Shown here piece by piece: positions 53,352-64,000 of a stretch of DNA of 64,000 bases. Position 1 is the first letter of the stretch. Each line of letters starts with the position of its first letter. The stretch comes from Mesorhizobium sp. CAU 1732 (GTDB lineage Bacteria; Pseudomonadota; Alphaproteobacteria; Rhizobiales; Rhizobiaceae). The stretch is taken from positions 286,001-350,000 of the forward strand of contig NZ_JBDQQR010000002.1 in assembly GCF_039888675.1 (NCBI RefSeq), given 5' to 3'. The notes beneath the pieces are model-generated. The model searched no databases and had not been told where the DNA came from. It saw only the letters and a program-made list of their open reading frames with translations. Both the position numbers and the translations under genes were made by a program.

Positions 53352-54089
53352 TTGAGCGCCCTTGAAGATGCCATTGCAATTCTCGGTTGCTTCTCTTTCG
53401 AGGAGACTGCTCTGACTCAGGCCGAGCTGACGCGTCGCGTCGGCCGGCCGAAAGCAACGGTATCGCGGGTGATGAAGACGCTGCGGGATACCGGGATGCT
53501 GGAATATGATTCCGCAAGCCGGCTTTACCGCCCCGGCATCCGCCTGTTCGAACTGGGGCAGATTTCCCGCGCGCATCAAACCTTCCTGGATCTCGTCCAG
53601 AAGCGGCTCCAGCATGTCTGCGCCGTGGGTGGCCACACCGGATACATCACGATGTTCGATGGCCCGCAGATGGCGGTACTACGCATGGTGCGCGGTTCCA
53701 GCCCGATCGCGATCGCTGCGACGCCCGGCTACCGGGCCTGGCCCCATGCCACCTCCAACGGACGCGCCATGCTGTCGCTCCTGACCGACGAAGAGTGGCG
53801 CCAGCGTGTTCCGGCCGAGCTTCCCCTGCTCTCGAAAAACACCCCGCGAACGCATGAAGAGCTTCTGGAGCGCATTCGCCAGATACGCGAAACCGGACGC
53901 TCCTATTCGTCGGACGATTCCTACGAAGGCGTGTCGTCGCAAGGCATCGCATTTCGCGACCCCGACAGCCAGGAGGTCATCGGAGTGGCGATATCCTATG
54001 CGACGACGCTCGACACGCCCGAGCTGAAGGAAAAGATCGGCAGGCTTCTCGACGAGATGAAGCGGGACCTCGACCGTCAGTTCGCTTGA
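53352..54089 (+). CDS. IclR family transcriptional regulator
   Basis: 245 residues from TTG 53352 (GGAGG 7 bases before; TTG 53346 has poor spacing). An N-terminal winged helix (LTQAELTRRVGRPKATVSRVMKTLRDTGMLEYDSASRLYRPG) and the IclR effector domain (GHTGYITMFDGPQMAVLRMVRGSSPIAI, SNGRAMLSLL, SYEGVSSQGIAFRDPDSQEVIGVAISYAT). It should control the divergent transporter/hydantoinase operon, with an inducer from that pathway. Confidence 0.92.
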   Translation: MSALEDAIAILGCFSFEETALTQAELTRRVGRPKATVSRVMKTLRDTGMLEYDSASRLYRPGIRLFELGQISRAHQTFLDLVQKRLQHVCAVGGHTGYITMFDGPQMAVLRMVRGSSPIAIAATPGYRAWPHATSNGRAMLSLLTDEEWRQRVPAELPLLSKNTPRTHEELLERIRQIRETGRSYSSDDSYEGVSSQGIAFRDPDSQEVIGVAISYATTLDTPELKEKIGRLLDEMKRDLDRQFA

Positions 54090-54128
54090 TCAGGCCCCGG
54101 GTTCGAACCCTGTTAAGCGAAAAGTGCG

Positions 54129-55928
<1,800 letters not shown>

Positions 55929-56079
55929 CTGCTCCGGATATCAGGAATCACGCGGAAGCCCCTTCATAAGCAGCTCCGGGATGATCGCAACCGTGGATGC
56001 GTGTCTTGTTTCCGGATCAGGTCAGTTCTTTCAAGCCGGCCGGTGTTTCTATGAGCGCCCAGCGATGCTCTAGAACCCG

Positions 56080-56397
56080 TCATTCCTCCGACCGGCCGTC
56101 GAGCGCGTCGATTATGGCTTGTCGCGCCCGATAGTGTACGCGCAGCCGATCCTCTTCGGCTTCCAGCTCTGCGCAACCCAATTCGTCCATGGCCTGTGTG
56201 ATCGCGGCGGCACGGGCGGAATCATATGGGTCCTCGTCTGCCCAGTAGATGCACTGAGCGCGACGGTCGACAAAGTTTTGCGCATCTGCGGGCAATGCCC
56301 GCGCAGCCGGCGCAGCCGACAAGAACACAGCCATCGAGACAGTCGTGCGGCATAGACGCAACCACCGATGTTCGGGATTACGTTTGCGTTCCGCCAC
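56080..56397 (-). CDS. Small exported protein of unknown function
   Basis: 105 residues with an N-terminal basic region and signal-like hydrophobic core (WLRLCRTTVSMAVFLSAAPAARA), cut likely after ARA. The rest is helical, with DAQNFVDRRAQCIYWADEDPYDSARAAAITQAMDELGCAELEAEEDRLRVHYRARQAIIDALD; two Cys could bond. I do not recognise a family. It precedes recQ in the same direction by about 150 bp. Confidence 0.65.
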   Translation of the reverse strand: MAERKRNPEHRWLRLCRTTVSMAVFLSAAPAARALPADAQNFVDRRAQCIYWADEDPYDSARAAAITQAMDELGCAELEAEEDRLRVHYRARQAIIDALDGRSEE

Positions 56398-56458
56398 TGC
56401 GTCCTCCCGATGGATAACCTGTTCGACCTTAGCCCGCCCATGCGCCGACCGCCAAGAC

Positions 56459-57367
56459 TCAAGGCCTCTGCGCCCCGGTGGCGGCGACGTAGAGCAGATA
56501 GACCGACGTCGTGGCGGTGATGAACAGCCGGTTGCGGCGCGGTCCGCCGAAGGTCAGGTTGGAGACGCGCTGCGGCACGTGGATCTTGCCGAGACAATGC
56601 CCGTCAGGCGAGAAGACGTGTACGCCGTCCTCCGCGCTCGACCACAGATTGCCGTTCATGTCGCAGCGAATGCCGTCCGGCAGCCCATTGTCGATGGTGC
56701 AGAAAACGTCGCCGCCTGTGAGCCGGTCGCCCGCGACGTCGAAGACGCGGATGACGCTGGGAACGTTTTCGTCGTGGCTCGATCCACTCTCCGCGATGTA
56801 GAGCCGCTTTTCATCCGGCGAGAAGCAAAGGCCGTTGGGCTGCGTGAAGTCATCGACGACCGACGCCAGCGCGCCGGATGTCGAGTCGAGGCGGAAGACG
56901 TTGCGGGCAGCCTGCTCCGGCTCGGCACGATAGCCCTCGTAGTCGGAGAGGATTCCGTAGGTGGGATCGGTGAACCAGATCGAACCATCAGATTTGACGA
57001 TCACGTCGTTAGGCGAGTTCAGGCGCTTGCCGCCGAAGCTGTCGGCCAGGACGGTCGTCGAGCCGTCGGCTTCGGTGCGTGTCACCCGGCGGCTGCCGTG
57101 TTCGCAGGATATGAGCCGGCCCTGACGATCGCGCGTGTGCCCGTTGGCGAAGTTCGACGCCTGGCGGAAGACGCTGGTTCCCTGTCCCGGCACCCATCGC
57201 ATGATGCGGTCGTTGGGGATGTCGGAGAACAGGAGCAGGTCCTGATCCGCGAACCAGACCGGTCCTTCCGTCCAGCGGCAGCCGCTCGCGATCTCTTCCA
57301 TGCCCGCGTAAATGACCACACAGTCGAGGAAGCGGGGGTCGCGAATGTCGTAGAGGTCCTGGGTCAT
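56459..57367 (-). CDS. SMP-30/gluconolactonase family lactonase
   Basis: 302 residues with the six-bladed propeller pattern: [129 protein letters not shown]. Conserved Glu, Asn and Asp line the metal site. It hydrolyses sugar lactones to aldonic acids. Position at the end of a sugar ABC operon fits an aldose oxidation route, though no dehydrogenase is present. Confidence 0.9.
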   Translation of the reverse strand: MTQDLYDIRDPRFLDCVVIYAGMEEIASGCRWTEGPVWFADQDLLLFSDIPNDRIMRWVPGQGTSVFRQASNFANGHTRDRQGRLISCEHGSRRVTRTEADGSTTVLADSFGGKRLNSPNDVIVKSDGSIWFTDPTYGILSDYEGYRAEPEQAARNVFRLDSTSGALASVVDDFTQPNGLCFSPDEKRLYIAESGSSHDENVPSVIRVFDVAGDRLTGGDVFCTIDNGLPDGIRCDMNGNLWSSAEDGVHVFSPDGHCLGKIHVPQRVSNLTFGGPRRNRLFITATTSVYLLYVAATGAQRP

Positions 57368-57378
57368 GATAAAGCGCC

Positions 57379-58320
57379 CTAGCGTGCCTCCATGCGCCGC
57401 GCGCTCGCGGCCAGGATGACGGCGATGATGATGAGACCGGTGAGGATGAGCCGGGGCCCCGCGCCGAAGCCGTAGGTGTTGAGCATCGAGACGACGAGGA
57501 ACAGGAAGAGCGCGGCACCCCAGATGCCGGGAACGTTGGAGTTGCCGCCGGCCACGGAAGAGCCCCCGATAACGACGACGGCGATCGATGCCAGCAGGTA
57601 CTCAGCGCCCATGTTGAGCGCCGCGCCGCCCGAAAAGCAGGCCAGCACGAAACCGCCCAGCCCAGCGAGCGTCGCGCACAGGACATAGGTGAGAAGCCTG
57701 ACGCCATCCACCGGCACGCCCGCCATGCGCGCGGCGGCCATGCTCTGGCCGATGGCGGTGACGCGCCGCCCGAAGGGCGTCCGCTCGAGCAGGAACCAGG
57801 CGGCGATGGTCAGAAGACCCGCCATGACGGCCACGTTGGGCACGCCCCACAGATTGCCGGTCGAGGCCGAGGCCAGCCATTCGGGCGGCTTCACGCGCAG
57901 CCCCCGGTTCGTCCAGATCGCCATCGACTGGATGAGAAAACTCATCGCCAGCGTGGCGATGATCGGCGGTATGCGCAACGCCTTGATGAGCGTGTAGTTC
58001 GCGACGCCGACGCCCGCGCCGATGCCGAGCGAGATCGCCAGGCCGGGGATGATCAGACCGTTCTGCTCGGCCATGAACTTGAGCGATACCGTGCCGGCCA
58101 GCGTCATCGTCGCGGGGATCGAAAGGTCGATGTTCCCGGGACCGAGCGTGATGACGAACATCTGGCCGAGCCCGACGATGACGGAAAAGGCCGCGAAGGT
58201 GAAAGCGGCCTGTGTCAGGCCGCCGGCACTCGCACCTGCGGTGGCAGCGGTCGTCACGATCCACACGGCGATCGCGCCAGCCCAGGCCCATATCCATGGT
58301 CGCAGCAGAAGGGCTCTCAT
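57379..58320 (-). CDS. Sugar-type ABC transporter permease (RbsC-like)
   Basis: 313 residues from ATG 58320, about nine membrane helices. GLGQMFVITLGPGNIDLSIPATMTLAGTVSLK is the RbsC/BPD_transp_2 signature, and TPFGRRVTAIGQSMAAARMAGVPVDGV the coupling loop with the ATPase. Starts inside the upstream permease by 4 bases. A longer frame reaching 58890 runs through that gene and is rejected. Confidence 0.9.
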   Translation of the reverse strand: MRALLLRPWIWAWAGAIAVWIVTTAATAGASAGGLTQAAFTFAAFSVIVGLGQMFVITLGPGNIDLSIPATMTLAGTVSLKFMAEQNGLIIPGLAISLGIGAGVGVANYTLIKALRIPPIIATLAMSFLIQSMAIWTNRGLRVKPPEWLASASTGNLWGVPNVAVMAGLLTIAAWFLLERTPFGRRVTAIGQSMAAARMAGVPVDGVRLLTYVLCATLAGLGGFVLACFSGGAALNMGAEYLLASIAVVVIGGSSVAGGNSNVPGIWGAALFLFLVVSMLNTYGFGAGPRLILTGLIIIAVILAASARRMEAR

Positions 58321-59261
58321 CGCGCCACGACTCCGCGCTTTTCGAGCGAGCGCAGGCCGAGCCGTAGCGCGAGCACGAGGATCAGGATGGCGCCCTGCGC
58401 TCCGATCTGCCAGTCCGGCGACAGGCGCAGGAACGACAGGAAGGAGCCGGCAAGAGCCAGCGTCAGCGCACCGACGACTGCGCCGACCGCCGAGACCCGG
58501 CCGCCGACGAACTCGCCGCCGCCGAGGATCACACCGGCGATGGACAGGAGCGTGTAGCGAAGCGCGATGTTGGCGTCCGCCGATGTGGTCAGCCCCACAA
58601 GGGCCATGCCCGCCATGACGGCGAAGGCTGCGGCAAGCGCATAGGCCGCGGCGCGCACCAGAAGCACGTTCCATCCGGCGCGCGACACAGAGCGCTCGTT
58701 GCCGCCGACGCCCCGTATCGCGACACCGAGCGACGAGCGCGCGATGATCAGGTGCGCCGCAACCGCGATCAGGACGCTCGCTGCGATTGCCATCGGGACG
58801 AGCGGCGGGCGCAGCGTCATCAGCGCCCGGATCCCGTCGGGCGGAGAGCCGCCCGGCACGGGCAGGATCATCACCGCGAGACCGGTCCACACGAAGCTCA
58901 TGCCCAGCGTCACGACGATCGACGGCAGGCGTTGCAAATAGATGACGACGCCCAGCACGGCATAGACGCAGATGCAGCCAACGAGGATCGCCGTTCCCAG
59001 AAGCGGGGTCTGCTGCAGGACGGTGGCGGTCACGCAGGCGACGAAGCTGACGAACGCGCCCATCGACAGATCGAGGTCGTTGACCGCGATGATGAACATC
59101 TGCGCCAGCGTCGCCAGCGCGATCGGCACGGCGAGATTGAAGAGAAGGTTCAGTCCGGTGTAGCTCATCGCGCGCGGCTGCAACGCGAACACGCCGATCA
59201 GCAGCGCCGCAAGCGCCATGACGGGTACGGCAAGCCGAACATGATCTGCATTCAGCTTCAT
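58317..59261 (-). CDS. Sugar-type ABC transporter permease (RbsC-like), second
   Basis: 314 residues. [31 protein letters not shown] is the family signature and [56 protein letters not shown] the coupling region. Two distinct permease genes in one cluster make a heterodimeric channel, common in this class. Overlaps both neighbours by 4 bases. Confidence 0.9.
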   Translation of the reverse strand: MKLNADHVRLAVPVMALAALLIGVFALQPRAMSYTGLNLLFNLAVPIALATLAQMFIIAVNDLDLSMGAFVSFVACVTATVLQQTPLLGTAILVGCICVYAVLGVVIYLQRLPSIVVTLGMSFVWTGLAVMILPVPGGSPPDGIRALMTLRPPLVPMAIAASVLIAVAAHLIIARSSLGVAIRGVGGNERSVSRAGWNVLLVRAAAYALAAAFAVMAGMALVGLTTSADANIALRYTLLSIAGVILGGGEFVGGRVSAVGAVVGALTLALAGSFLSFLRLSPDWQIGAQGAILILVLALRLGLRSLEKRGVVAR

Positions 59262-60712
59262 GAAGCCGCCCTGAACGAGGCTGCGAGCATGGCTTCCTCG
59301 GTGATGCCGTCTCCGGTCAGTTCGGCTTCAATGAAGCCCTCGCGGAACACGAAGACCCGGTCGCACTGCTCCATTTCCTCCATTTCGGTGGAGTACCAGA
59401 CAAAGGCGCGGCCCTTGTCGGCCTCCGCCCGGACGATGTCGTAGACCTCCTGCTTGGTGCCGACATCGACGCCACGCATCGGGTCGTCCATCAGAACGAG
59501 CGGGGCGCTGGTCAGAAGCGCGCGGGCAAACAGCACCTTCTGCTGGTTGCCGCCAGACAACGACAGGATGGGCAGCGAGAGATCGGGCGAGCGGATGCCG
59601 ATGCGCGTTTTCCACTCGTCCGCAGCCTGGCGTTCGGCGTCGCGATCGATCACGCCGCCCCGGACGAACCCTGACAGTGCGCTCATGACGAGGTTCATCC
59701 GGATCGACCATGCTTCGAACACGCCGTCGAGCCGCCGGTCTCCGGCGACGAACGCCACGGCGGGATCGCGGATGGTGCGCCATTCGGACGACAGGCGGGC
59801 GTGCAGCATGTGCAGCAATTCCGTCTGCCCGTGTCCGGCCAGACCAGCCAGCCCGACGACCTCGCCGGGATGAACGGAGAAGGGAAGGCCGCGCCGGGGT
59901 TCATGGACGATCAGGGGCGCTTCGTTCGCCGCCGTCACCCTGTGTTTCGCCGACCTGTCGCGCGCCGTCGAACCCATCGCGGTCACCAGCCCCTCCTGCG
60001 TGAACTCGCTCGCGGGACGGTCGGCGACGACCTGTCCGTCCTTCATCACGACGATCCGGTCGCAACTGGCCAGGATTTCCGAAAGGATGTGCGAGATCAG
60101 AACCACGCATCCGCCCGCTGCCACGAAGCGGCGCACGTGGGCGAGCAGTTGCGCCGCGGTTTCTCCGTCCAGCGACGAGGTCGGCTCATCCAGGATGACG
60201 ATGCGTGGCGCGATGCCCGGATCTGCGAATGCCATCGCGATCTCGACCATCTGGCGCTGGGCGATCGCCAGGCCGGAGACCTGGCTGTGCGGGTCGATGC
60301 CGTGGCCGGGAAACACGCGGTTGAGGCTTTCGCGGATGATGGCTGCCGCCCGAGCGCGCCACGCTTTCCCCGGCGCGCCGAAATGCCCCTTGTGCATGAG
60401 GCGGGTGTTCTCGACGATCGTCAGATTGGGGCAAAGCGACAGCTCCTGGAAGACGCAGCGCAGACCTTGCGCCCGCGCCTCGCCAACGCCCCAGCCGCGC
60501 TGTTCGCCGTCCACGAGGACCGATCCGGCCTGCGGCGTCAGCCCCCCATTGAGCACGTTCACCAGCGTGGACTTGCCGGCTCCGTTGTGGCCGACCAGCC
60601 CCACGCACGCGCCGGCGCGCAACGCCAGGCTCACGCCGTCCAGCGCATTCACCACGCCGAACCGCATGCTCGCATCGGAAACCGCAACGAGGGGAGAGGC
60701 TTCGCTCATCAT
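59258..60712 (-). CDS. Sugar ABC transporter ATPase with two nucleotide-binding domains (RbsA-like)
   Basis: 484 residues. First domain: Walker [10 protein letters not shown], signature-like [21 protein letters not shown], Walker [14 protein letters not shown]. Second domain: a degenerate Walker region and signature [15 protein letters not shown], Walker [13 protein letters not shown]. Two linked domains, typical of ribose/monosaccharide ATPases; the second has the Asp instead of Glu after Walker B, as expected. ATG 60712 or 60709 starts it. Confidence 0.93.
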   Translation of the reverse strand: MMSEASPLVAVSDASMRFGVVNALDGVSLALRAGACVGLVGHNGAGKSTLVNVLNGGLTPQAGSVLVDGEQRGWGVGEARAQGLRCVFQELSLCPNLTIVENTRLMHKGHFGAPGKAWRARAAAIIRESLNRVFPGHGIDPHSQVSGLAIAQRQMVEIAMAFADPGIAPRIVILDEPTSSLDGETAAQLLAHVRRFVAAGGCVVLISHILSEILASCDRIVVMKDGQVVADRPASEFTQEGLVTAMGSTARDRSAKHRVTAANEAPLIVHEPRRGLPFSVHPGEVVGLAGLAGHGQTELLHMLHARLSSEWRTIRDPAVAFVAGDRRLDGVFEAWSIRMNLVMSALSGFVRGGVIDRDAERQAADEWKTRIGIRSPDLSLPILSLSGGNQQKVLFARALLTSAPLVLMDDPMRGVDVGTKQEVYDIVRAEADKGRAFVWYSTEMEEMEQCDRVFVFREGFIEAELTGDGITEEAMLAASFRAAS

Positions 60713-60786
60713 CGTTCCATGCAGCTAGACCGGCCGGAATCGGCCGGTCGTGGGCTGTGTCGGCTGAGCCGTTCGTGACGTCACGC

Positions 60787-61791
60787 TCAGTTGGCGCTTT
60801 CGATCACCGCGACGGCGTCTTCGAGCGAATACTCGACATTGGCCACCCCGCCCGCAGGCGTCGTCTCGAGGTTCTGTTCGAGATTGTCCTGCGAGATCGT
60901 CAGGAACGGAACGATCAGCTCCTTGGAGACTTCCTTGCCGTCGAGGATCTGCTGGGCCACCCAGAATGCAAGCGTCGAAACGCCCGGCGCGATCGACACC
61001 GACATAGTCTCATAGCCGTCCGCGTCCTTCCTCTCCTTCCACCAGGCAAGCTCGTCCTGCCGGTTGCCCATCACGATGATCGGCACATCGCGCCCGGCGG
61101 CCGCGATAGCCTGCGCCGCGCCATAGCCGTCGCCGCCCTGCGTCACCACGCCGACGATCTCGGGAAGCGAGGGGAGGATGCCCGCGACCGCGCGCTGCGC
61201 GACGTCCTGCGCCCAGTCGCCATGTACGGAGCCGACGATCTTGAACTGCGGGAACTGCTCGACGCCGGCATGGATGCCCGCGCTGATCTCGTCATCGACG
61301 AAGACGCCCGCCAGGCCGCGTATCTCGAGAAGATTGCCGCCATCCGGCAGCCTGCCCGCGAGATATTCGACCTGTCCGCGCCCCATCTCCTTGAAATCCA
61401 CCGCAATGCGCCATGCGCACGGCTCGGTCACGACGCCGTCGAAGCTGACGACCACGATGCCGGCATCGCATGCTTCCTTGACCGCGCCGTTGAGCGCGGT
61501 TGGCGATGCGGCGTTGACGACGATCGCGTCATAGCCCTGAAGGATCATGTTCTGGATTTGCGACGCCTGTTCGGTCGCCGAATTCTCGCCGGTCGTGAAC
61601 GGATCTGCGGCGGCTACCACGCCTTCGCTGACCGCCGGCCCCGTCACCGTCTCCCAACTCGTCAGCATGGCCTGACGCCATGAATTGCCGGCATAATTGT
61701 TGGACAGCGCAATACGTTTGTCGGCAGTGTCCGCTGTCGCCGGCACCGCCAGAAGCGCAAGCGCCGCAGTCAGCAGGATTGTCCTGTTCAT
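60787..61791 (-). CDS. Periplasmic sugar-binding protein (RbsB-like)
   Basis: 334 residues from ATG 61791 (GGGAGGAG precedes). Signal peptide MNRTILLTAALALLAVPATA. Substrate-binding fold: KRIALSNNYAGNSWRQAMLTSW, QIQNMILQGYDAIVVNAASPTALNGAVKEACDAGIVVVSFDG, then IVGVVTQGGDGYGAAQAIAAAGRDVPI. Two-domain type I binding protein like RbsB/XylF; sugar unknown. First gene of the import operon and divergent from the two-component genes. Confidence 0.92.
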   Translation of the reverse strand: MNRTILLTAALALLAVPATADTADKRIALSNNYAGNSWRQAMLTSWETVTGPAVSEGVVAAADPFTTGENSATEQASQIQNMILQGYDAIVVNAASPTALNGAVKEACDAGIVVVSFDGVVTEPCAWRIAVDFKEMGRGQVEYLAGRLPDGGNLLEIRGLAGVFVDDEISAGIHAGVEQFPQFKIVGSVHGDWAQDVAQRAVAGILPSLPEIVGVVTQGGDGYGAAQAIAAAGRDVPIIVMGNRQDELAWWKERKDADGYETMSVSIAPGVSTLAFWVAQQILDGKEVSKELIVPFLTISQDNLEQNLETTPAGGVANVEYSLEDAVAVIESAN

Positions 61792-61942
61792 GCTCGTCTC
61801 CTCCCTGAGATAGCCGCTCCGTTGATCGGGCGGCGTTTCGGCATAAGATCGGGCTCCTCCGCCCGTAACCCAAGAGTGGCGCAACGGCGCGGGTCTGCCT
61901 AGTGCCGGATCAGCAGGCCAGGTGCGCGTTTACGCGGGTAAT

Positions 61943-61958
61943 TTGCGGGAACCCGCAA
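61943..61958. promoter_or_regulatory. Candidate operator, perfect inverted repeat
   Basis: TTGCGGG-aa-CCCGCAA, 7-bp arms, sits in the 237-bp gap between the sugar operon and the kinase/regulator genes. GCGGGTAA at 61934-61941 just upstream resembles another half-site. LuxR-type response regulators bind such palindromes, so autoregulation or control of both operons is likely. Confidence 0.55.
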
Positions 61959-62028
61959 CATCCCTGCTCGCAACCCCCTTGGCCGCGCCGCGCATCGCGT
62001 TCATGATCGCCGTCCCAGGGAGGCGACG

Positions 62029-63270
62029 ATGAGCGGGCCACGGCCGGCTGCCAGATTGAACCAGTTTTTCCGCATGTCGCGGCTCCTCGCCGGACAGCTC
62101 GACTTCCTGTCGGCGATCCGCTCGGTGGCCGACGAGATCGCCGACGTCGTCGCGCACGATCATCTCGACGTCTGCATCATCCGGCCCGACGGCAAGGTGC
62201 ACACCGCCTACGAGACGGGTATCGACACGGCATGGGGCAGCCAACCCAACTGCCCCGTCGCGTTCAGTCCCATCCGGGCGTTGCTGATGGGCGAGGTCGA
62301 CCACATGATCTCCGCGGACGCCACGTCGGACCCGCAGTTCCACTTCGCGGGCGCCTTCGTGAAACCGATCCACGATCACCAGCTTCGCTCGCGCATTCAT
62401 CTGCCGATGGTGGTGCATGGCGAGGTGATCGGCGCGCTGTCCTTTTCGCTGCACGAGGCGGGCCAGTATGGCGCGGCCGACATCCGCAACGGCGGCTATG
62501 TCGCGGAACTTCTCTCGCCGTATTTCTTCGCGCTTCGCGCGGCTGAGCAGGCGCGGCAATCGGCCATCGTGGAAGCGGCGGCACGGGCGCGCGAGGAAGG
62601 CCTGCGCCAGGGCGCGTTGCGCCTGACGGAAGCGCTCGAAACCGAACGCCAGCGCCTCGGAATGGACCTTCACGACCAGACGCTGGCCGATCTCACCCGC
62701 CTTGCGCGGCGGCTGGAGCGCCTGTCGCGGACCCAGGCCGCCGATCCGTCGGAGCTGGCCGCCGCATGCGAGGCGCTTCAGGCCAGCATGGCCGCCCTGC
62801 GCAGCATCATCGACGAGGCCAAGCCGACCGTTCTCCACCTGTTCGGCTTCGCCCAGGCGGTGGAGAACCATCTCGAACGCGCCATTCGAGACAGCGGACA
62901 GGCGATCGAGGCCGACCTTGTGGTCGACGGCGCGAGCGCTATCGATGCGATGCCGGCGAGTGTCTCGGTCGCGCTCCTGCGTATCGTCCAGGAGGCCGTC
63001 AACAACGCCGTCAGCCATGCCGCGGCCGGCCGTCTGGAAGTCCGGCTCGGCATGGTGGGCGGGCAGGTGGTCATCACCGTCACCGATGACGGACGAGGGC
63101 TGACGCAGGTCCATCGTCCCGGCGGCGCCGGTATCGACAACATGCGCACCCGCGCAAGGCTGATCGGCGCCCGGCTGAGCCTGGGGTCCGGGCGCGAGGG
63201 CAAGGGCACGGTCATGCGCGTCGCGCTGCCGCTGGCCGAGATGCATCCGAACGTCAGGAACGCTTCATGA
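62029..63270 (+). CDS. GAF-domain sensor histidine kinase (NarL-type partner)
   Basis: 413 residues, no membrane helix, so a soluble sensor. A GAF-like domain occupies about 20-180 (FLSAIRSVADEIADVVAHDHLDVCIIRPDGK ... IHLPMVVHGEVIGALSFSL). The HisKA_3-type dimerisation helix follows with H215 in RLGMDLHDQTLADLTRLARRL, then an HATPase with N box EAVNNAVSHA and G box DDGRGL. AGGGAGGCG precedes the ATG. It overlaps the response-regulator gene by 4 bases and probably senses an intracellular compound linked to the divergent sugar operon. Confidence 0.92.
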   Translation: MSGPRPAARLNQFFRMSRLLAGQLDFLSAIRSVADEIADVVAHDHLDVCIIRPDGKVHTAYETGIDTAWGSQPNCPVAFSPIRALLMGEVDHMISADATSDPQFHFAGAFVKPIHDHQLRSRIHLPMVVHGEVIGALSFSLHEAGQYGAADIRNGGYVAELLSPYFFALRAAEQARQSAIVEAAARAREEGLRQGALRLTEALETERQRLGMDLHDQTLADLTRLARRLERLSRTQAADPSELAAACEALQASMAALRSIIDEAKPTVLHLFGFAQAVENHLERAIRDSGQAIEADLVVDGASAIDAMPASVSVALLRIVQEAVNNAVSHAAAGRLEVRLGMVGGQVVITVTDDGRGLTQVHRPGGAGIDNMRTRARLIGARLSLGSGREGKGTVMRVALPLAEMHPNVRNAS

Positions 63271-63995
63271 AGGTGCTCATCGTCGAGGACGACCCGCTGC
63301 ACAGGGCATATCTGCACGATTCGGTCTGCTCCGCCCTGCCGGAATGCGATGATGTGCTCGAGGCACGCGACGGCGACGAAGGCCAGACGCTGGCGCGCGA
63401 ACAGCCGCAGGCACACATCGTGATGGACCTGCAGATGCAGCCCAGGACCGGTATCGACGCTGCCCGCACGATCTGGCGCGAGCGGCCGCAGACGCGGATC
63501 CTGTTCTGGTCGAACTATGCCGACGAGGCCTATGTGCGCGGCGTCAGCCGCATCGTGCCGGCAGGCGCAGCCTATGGCTATGTGCTGAAATCGGCCTCCG
63601 ACGAGAGGTTGCGCCTGGCCCTGCGCAGCATCTTCGTCGAGAACCAGTGCGTCATCGACGGTGCGGTGCGCGGCACCCAGCAAAAGAGCCTGGCGCCCAG
63701 CGATGGCATCACGGAGACGGAGTACGAAATCCTGGTCGATATCGCGCTCGGCCTGACAGACAAGGCAATCGCCGAGCGCCGGGGCATATCGCTGCGTTCG
63801 GTGCAGAACCGGCTCCAGGCGATCTACGACAAGCTCGGCGTGCATGCGGGTGATGACGAAGCCGGCCAGTTCAACCTGCGGGGCAGAGCGGTCGCGAACG
63901 CGATGCTGCGCAAACTGCTCAACTCCGGCGCGCTCGAACGCGCCGAAACCGACCTGCGCGAATGGCTCGCCCGCCGCAAAGCGCACACGGACTGA
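63267..63995 (+). CDS. LuxR/NarL-type response regulator
   Basis: 242 residues. Receiver: acidic D8/D9 in IVEDDP, phospho-acceptor D54 in VMDLQM, S82 and K108 in the switch region. Output: a LuxR-type helix-turn-helix ITETEYEILVDIALGLTDKAIAERRGISLRSVQNRLQAIYDKLGV, with an extra C-terminal helical tail ending WLARRKAHTD. Complete in the window. Phosphorylated by the adjacent kinase; likely target is the palindrome at 61943. Confidence 0.93.
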   Translation: MKVLIVEDDPLHRAYLHDSVCSALPECDDVLEARDGDEGQTLAREQPQAHIVMDLQMQPRTGIDAARTIWRERPQTRILFWSNYADEAYVRGVSRIVPAGAAYGYVLKSASDERLRLALRSIFVENQCVIDGAVRGTQQKSLAPSDGITETEYEILVDIALGLTDKAIAERRGISLRSVQNRLQAIYDKLGVHAGDDEAGQFNLRGRAVANAMLRKLLNSGALERAETDLREWLARRKAHTD

Positions 63996-64000
63996 AAACG

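Noticed and set aside
54099..54110. tRNA gene, from GGGTTCGAACCC that resembles a T-loop arm
   Set aside because: The upstream 70 bases are the end of the IclR coding region and show no anticodon or D arm; the motif is just a 12-bp palindrome between convergent genes.
57379..58890. N-terminal extension of the second permease to 58890
   Set aside because: The extra part overlaps the first permease gene in another frame and is unlike the family; ATG 58320 gives a normal RbsC-type start.

Overview
The window is high-GC alphaproteobacterial chromosome. Several things point to the Hyphomicrobiales (Rhizobiales), most like the Phyllobacteriaceae (Mesorhizobium, Aquamicrobium, Nitratireductor): GapR and TrcR (DUF1013), DUF1192, DUF1244 and DUF465 proteins, a 6S RNA directly upstream of 5-formyl-THF cyclo-ligase, cysteine-free ribosomal proteins L31 and L36, and palindromic interspersed repeats. 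This placement is by recall of gene families and order; no search was run. I see no phage, IS element, CRISPR array, rRNA or tRNA.

Layout. 0-38 kb is mostly conserved housekeeping sequence: the tail of an inositol-monophosphatase gene, a MotA/TolQ-OmpA stator-like pair, an M32 carboxypeptidase, a FAD dehydrogenase with an M20 amidohydrolase, an exporter-type ABC protein, rpmE, the 6S RNA-fau unit, a YmdB phosphodiesterase, TerC, YebC, a MoxR ATPase with its VWA partner, msrB, gapR, N-formylglutamate amidohydrolase, pyk, rpmJ, purEK, two DUF465 genes, an MFS transporter, a quinone oxidoreductase and trcR. Small accessory insertions interrupt it: an RHH/PIN module whose toxin is frameshifted (8.5-9.2 kb), an intact FitAB-like module (19.2-19.9 kb), a probable TraB/Tiki-type protein (21.2-21.9 kb) and four palindromic repeat loci, one lying in frame inside a gene.

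38-64 kb is accessory and metabolic. (1) A periplasmic molybdenum hydroxylase (2Fe-2S subunit, Tat-exported molybdopterin subunit) with a 73-residue protein and a triheme cytochrome c. (2) A minus-strand operon with an M20 amidohydrolase, a full peptide-type ABC transporter and a fused HyuA-HyuB/5-oxoprolinase enzyme, divergent from an IclR regulator; a perfect palindrome lies between them. It reads as uptake and hydrolysis of a cyclic or N-blocked amino-acid compound. (3) recQ. (4) A minus-strand sugar-type ABC importer (binding protein, double ATPase, two permeases) ending in an SMP-30 lactonase, divergent from a GAF histidine kinase and LuxR-type response regulator, with another perfect palindrome in the shared gap. 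The regulators are thus paired with catabolic operons by position, and the proposed operators can be tested directly.
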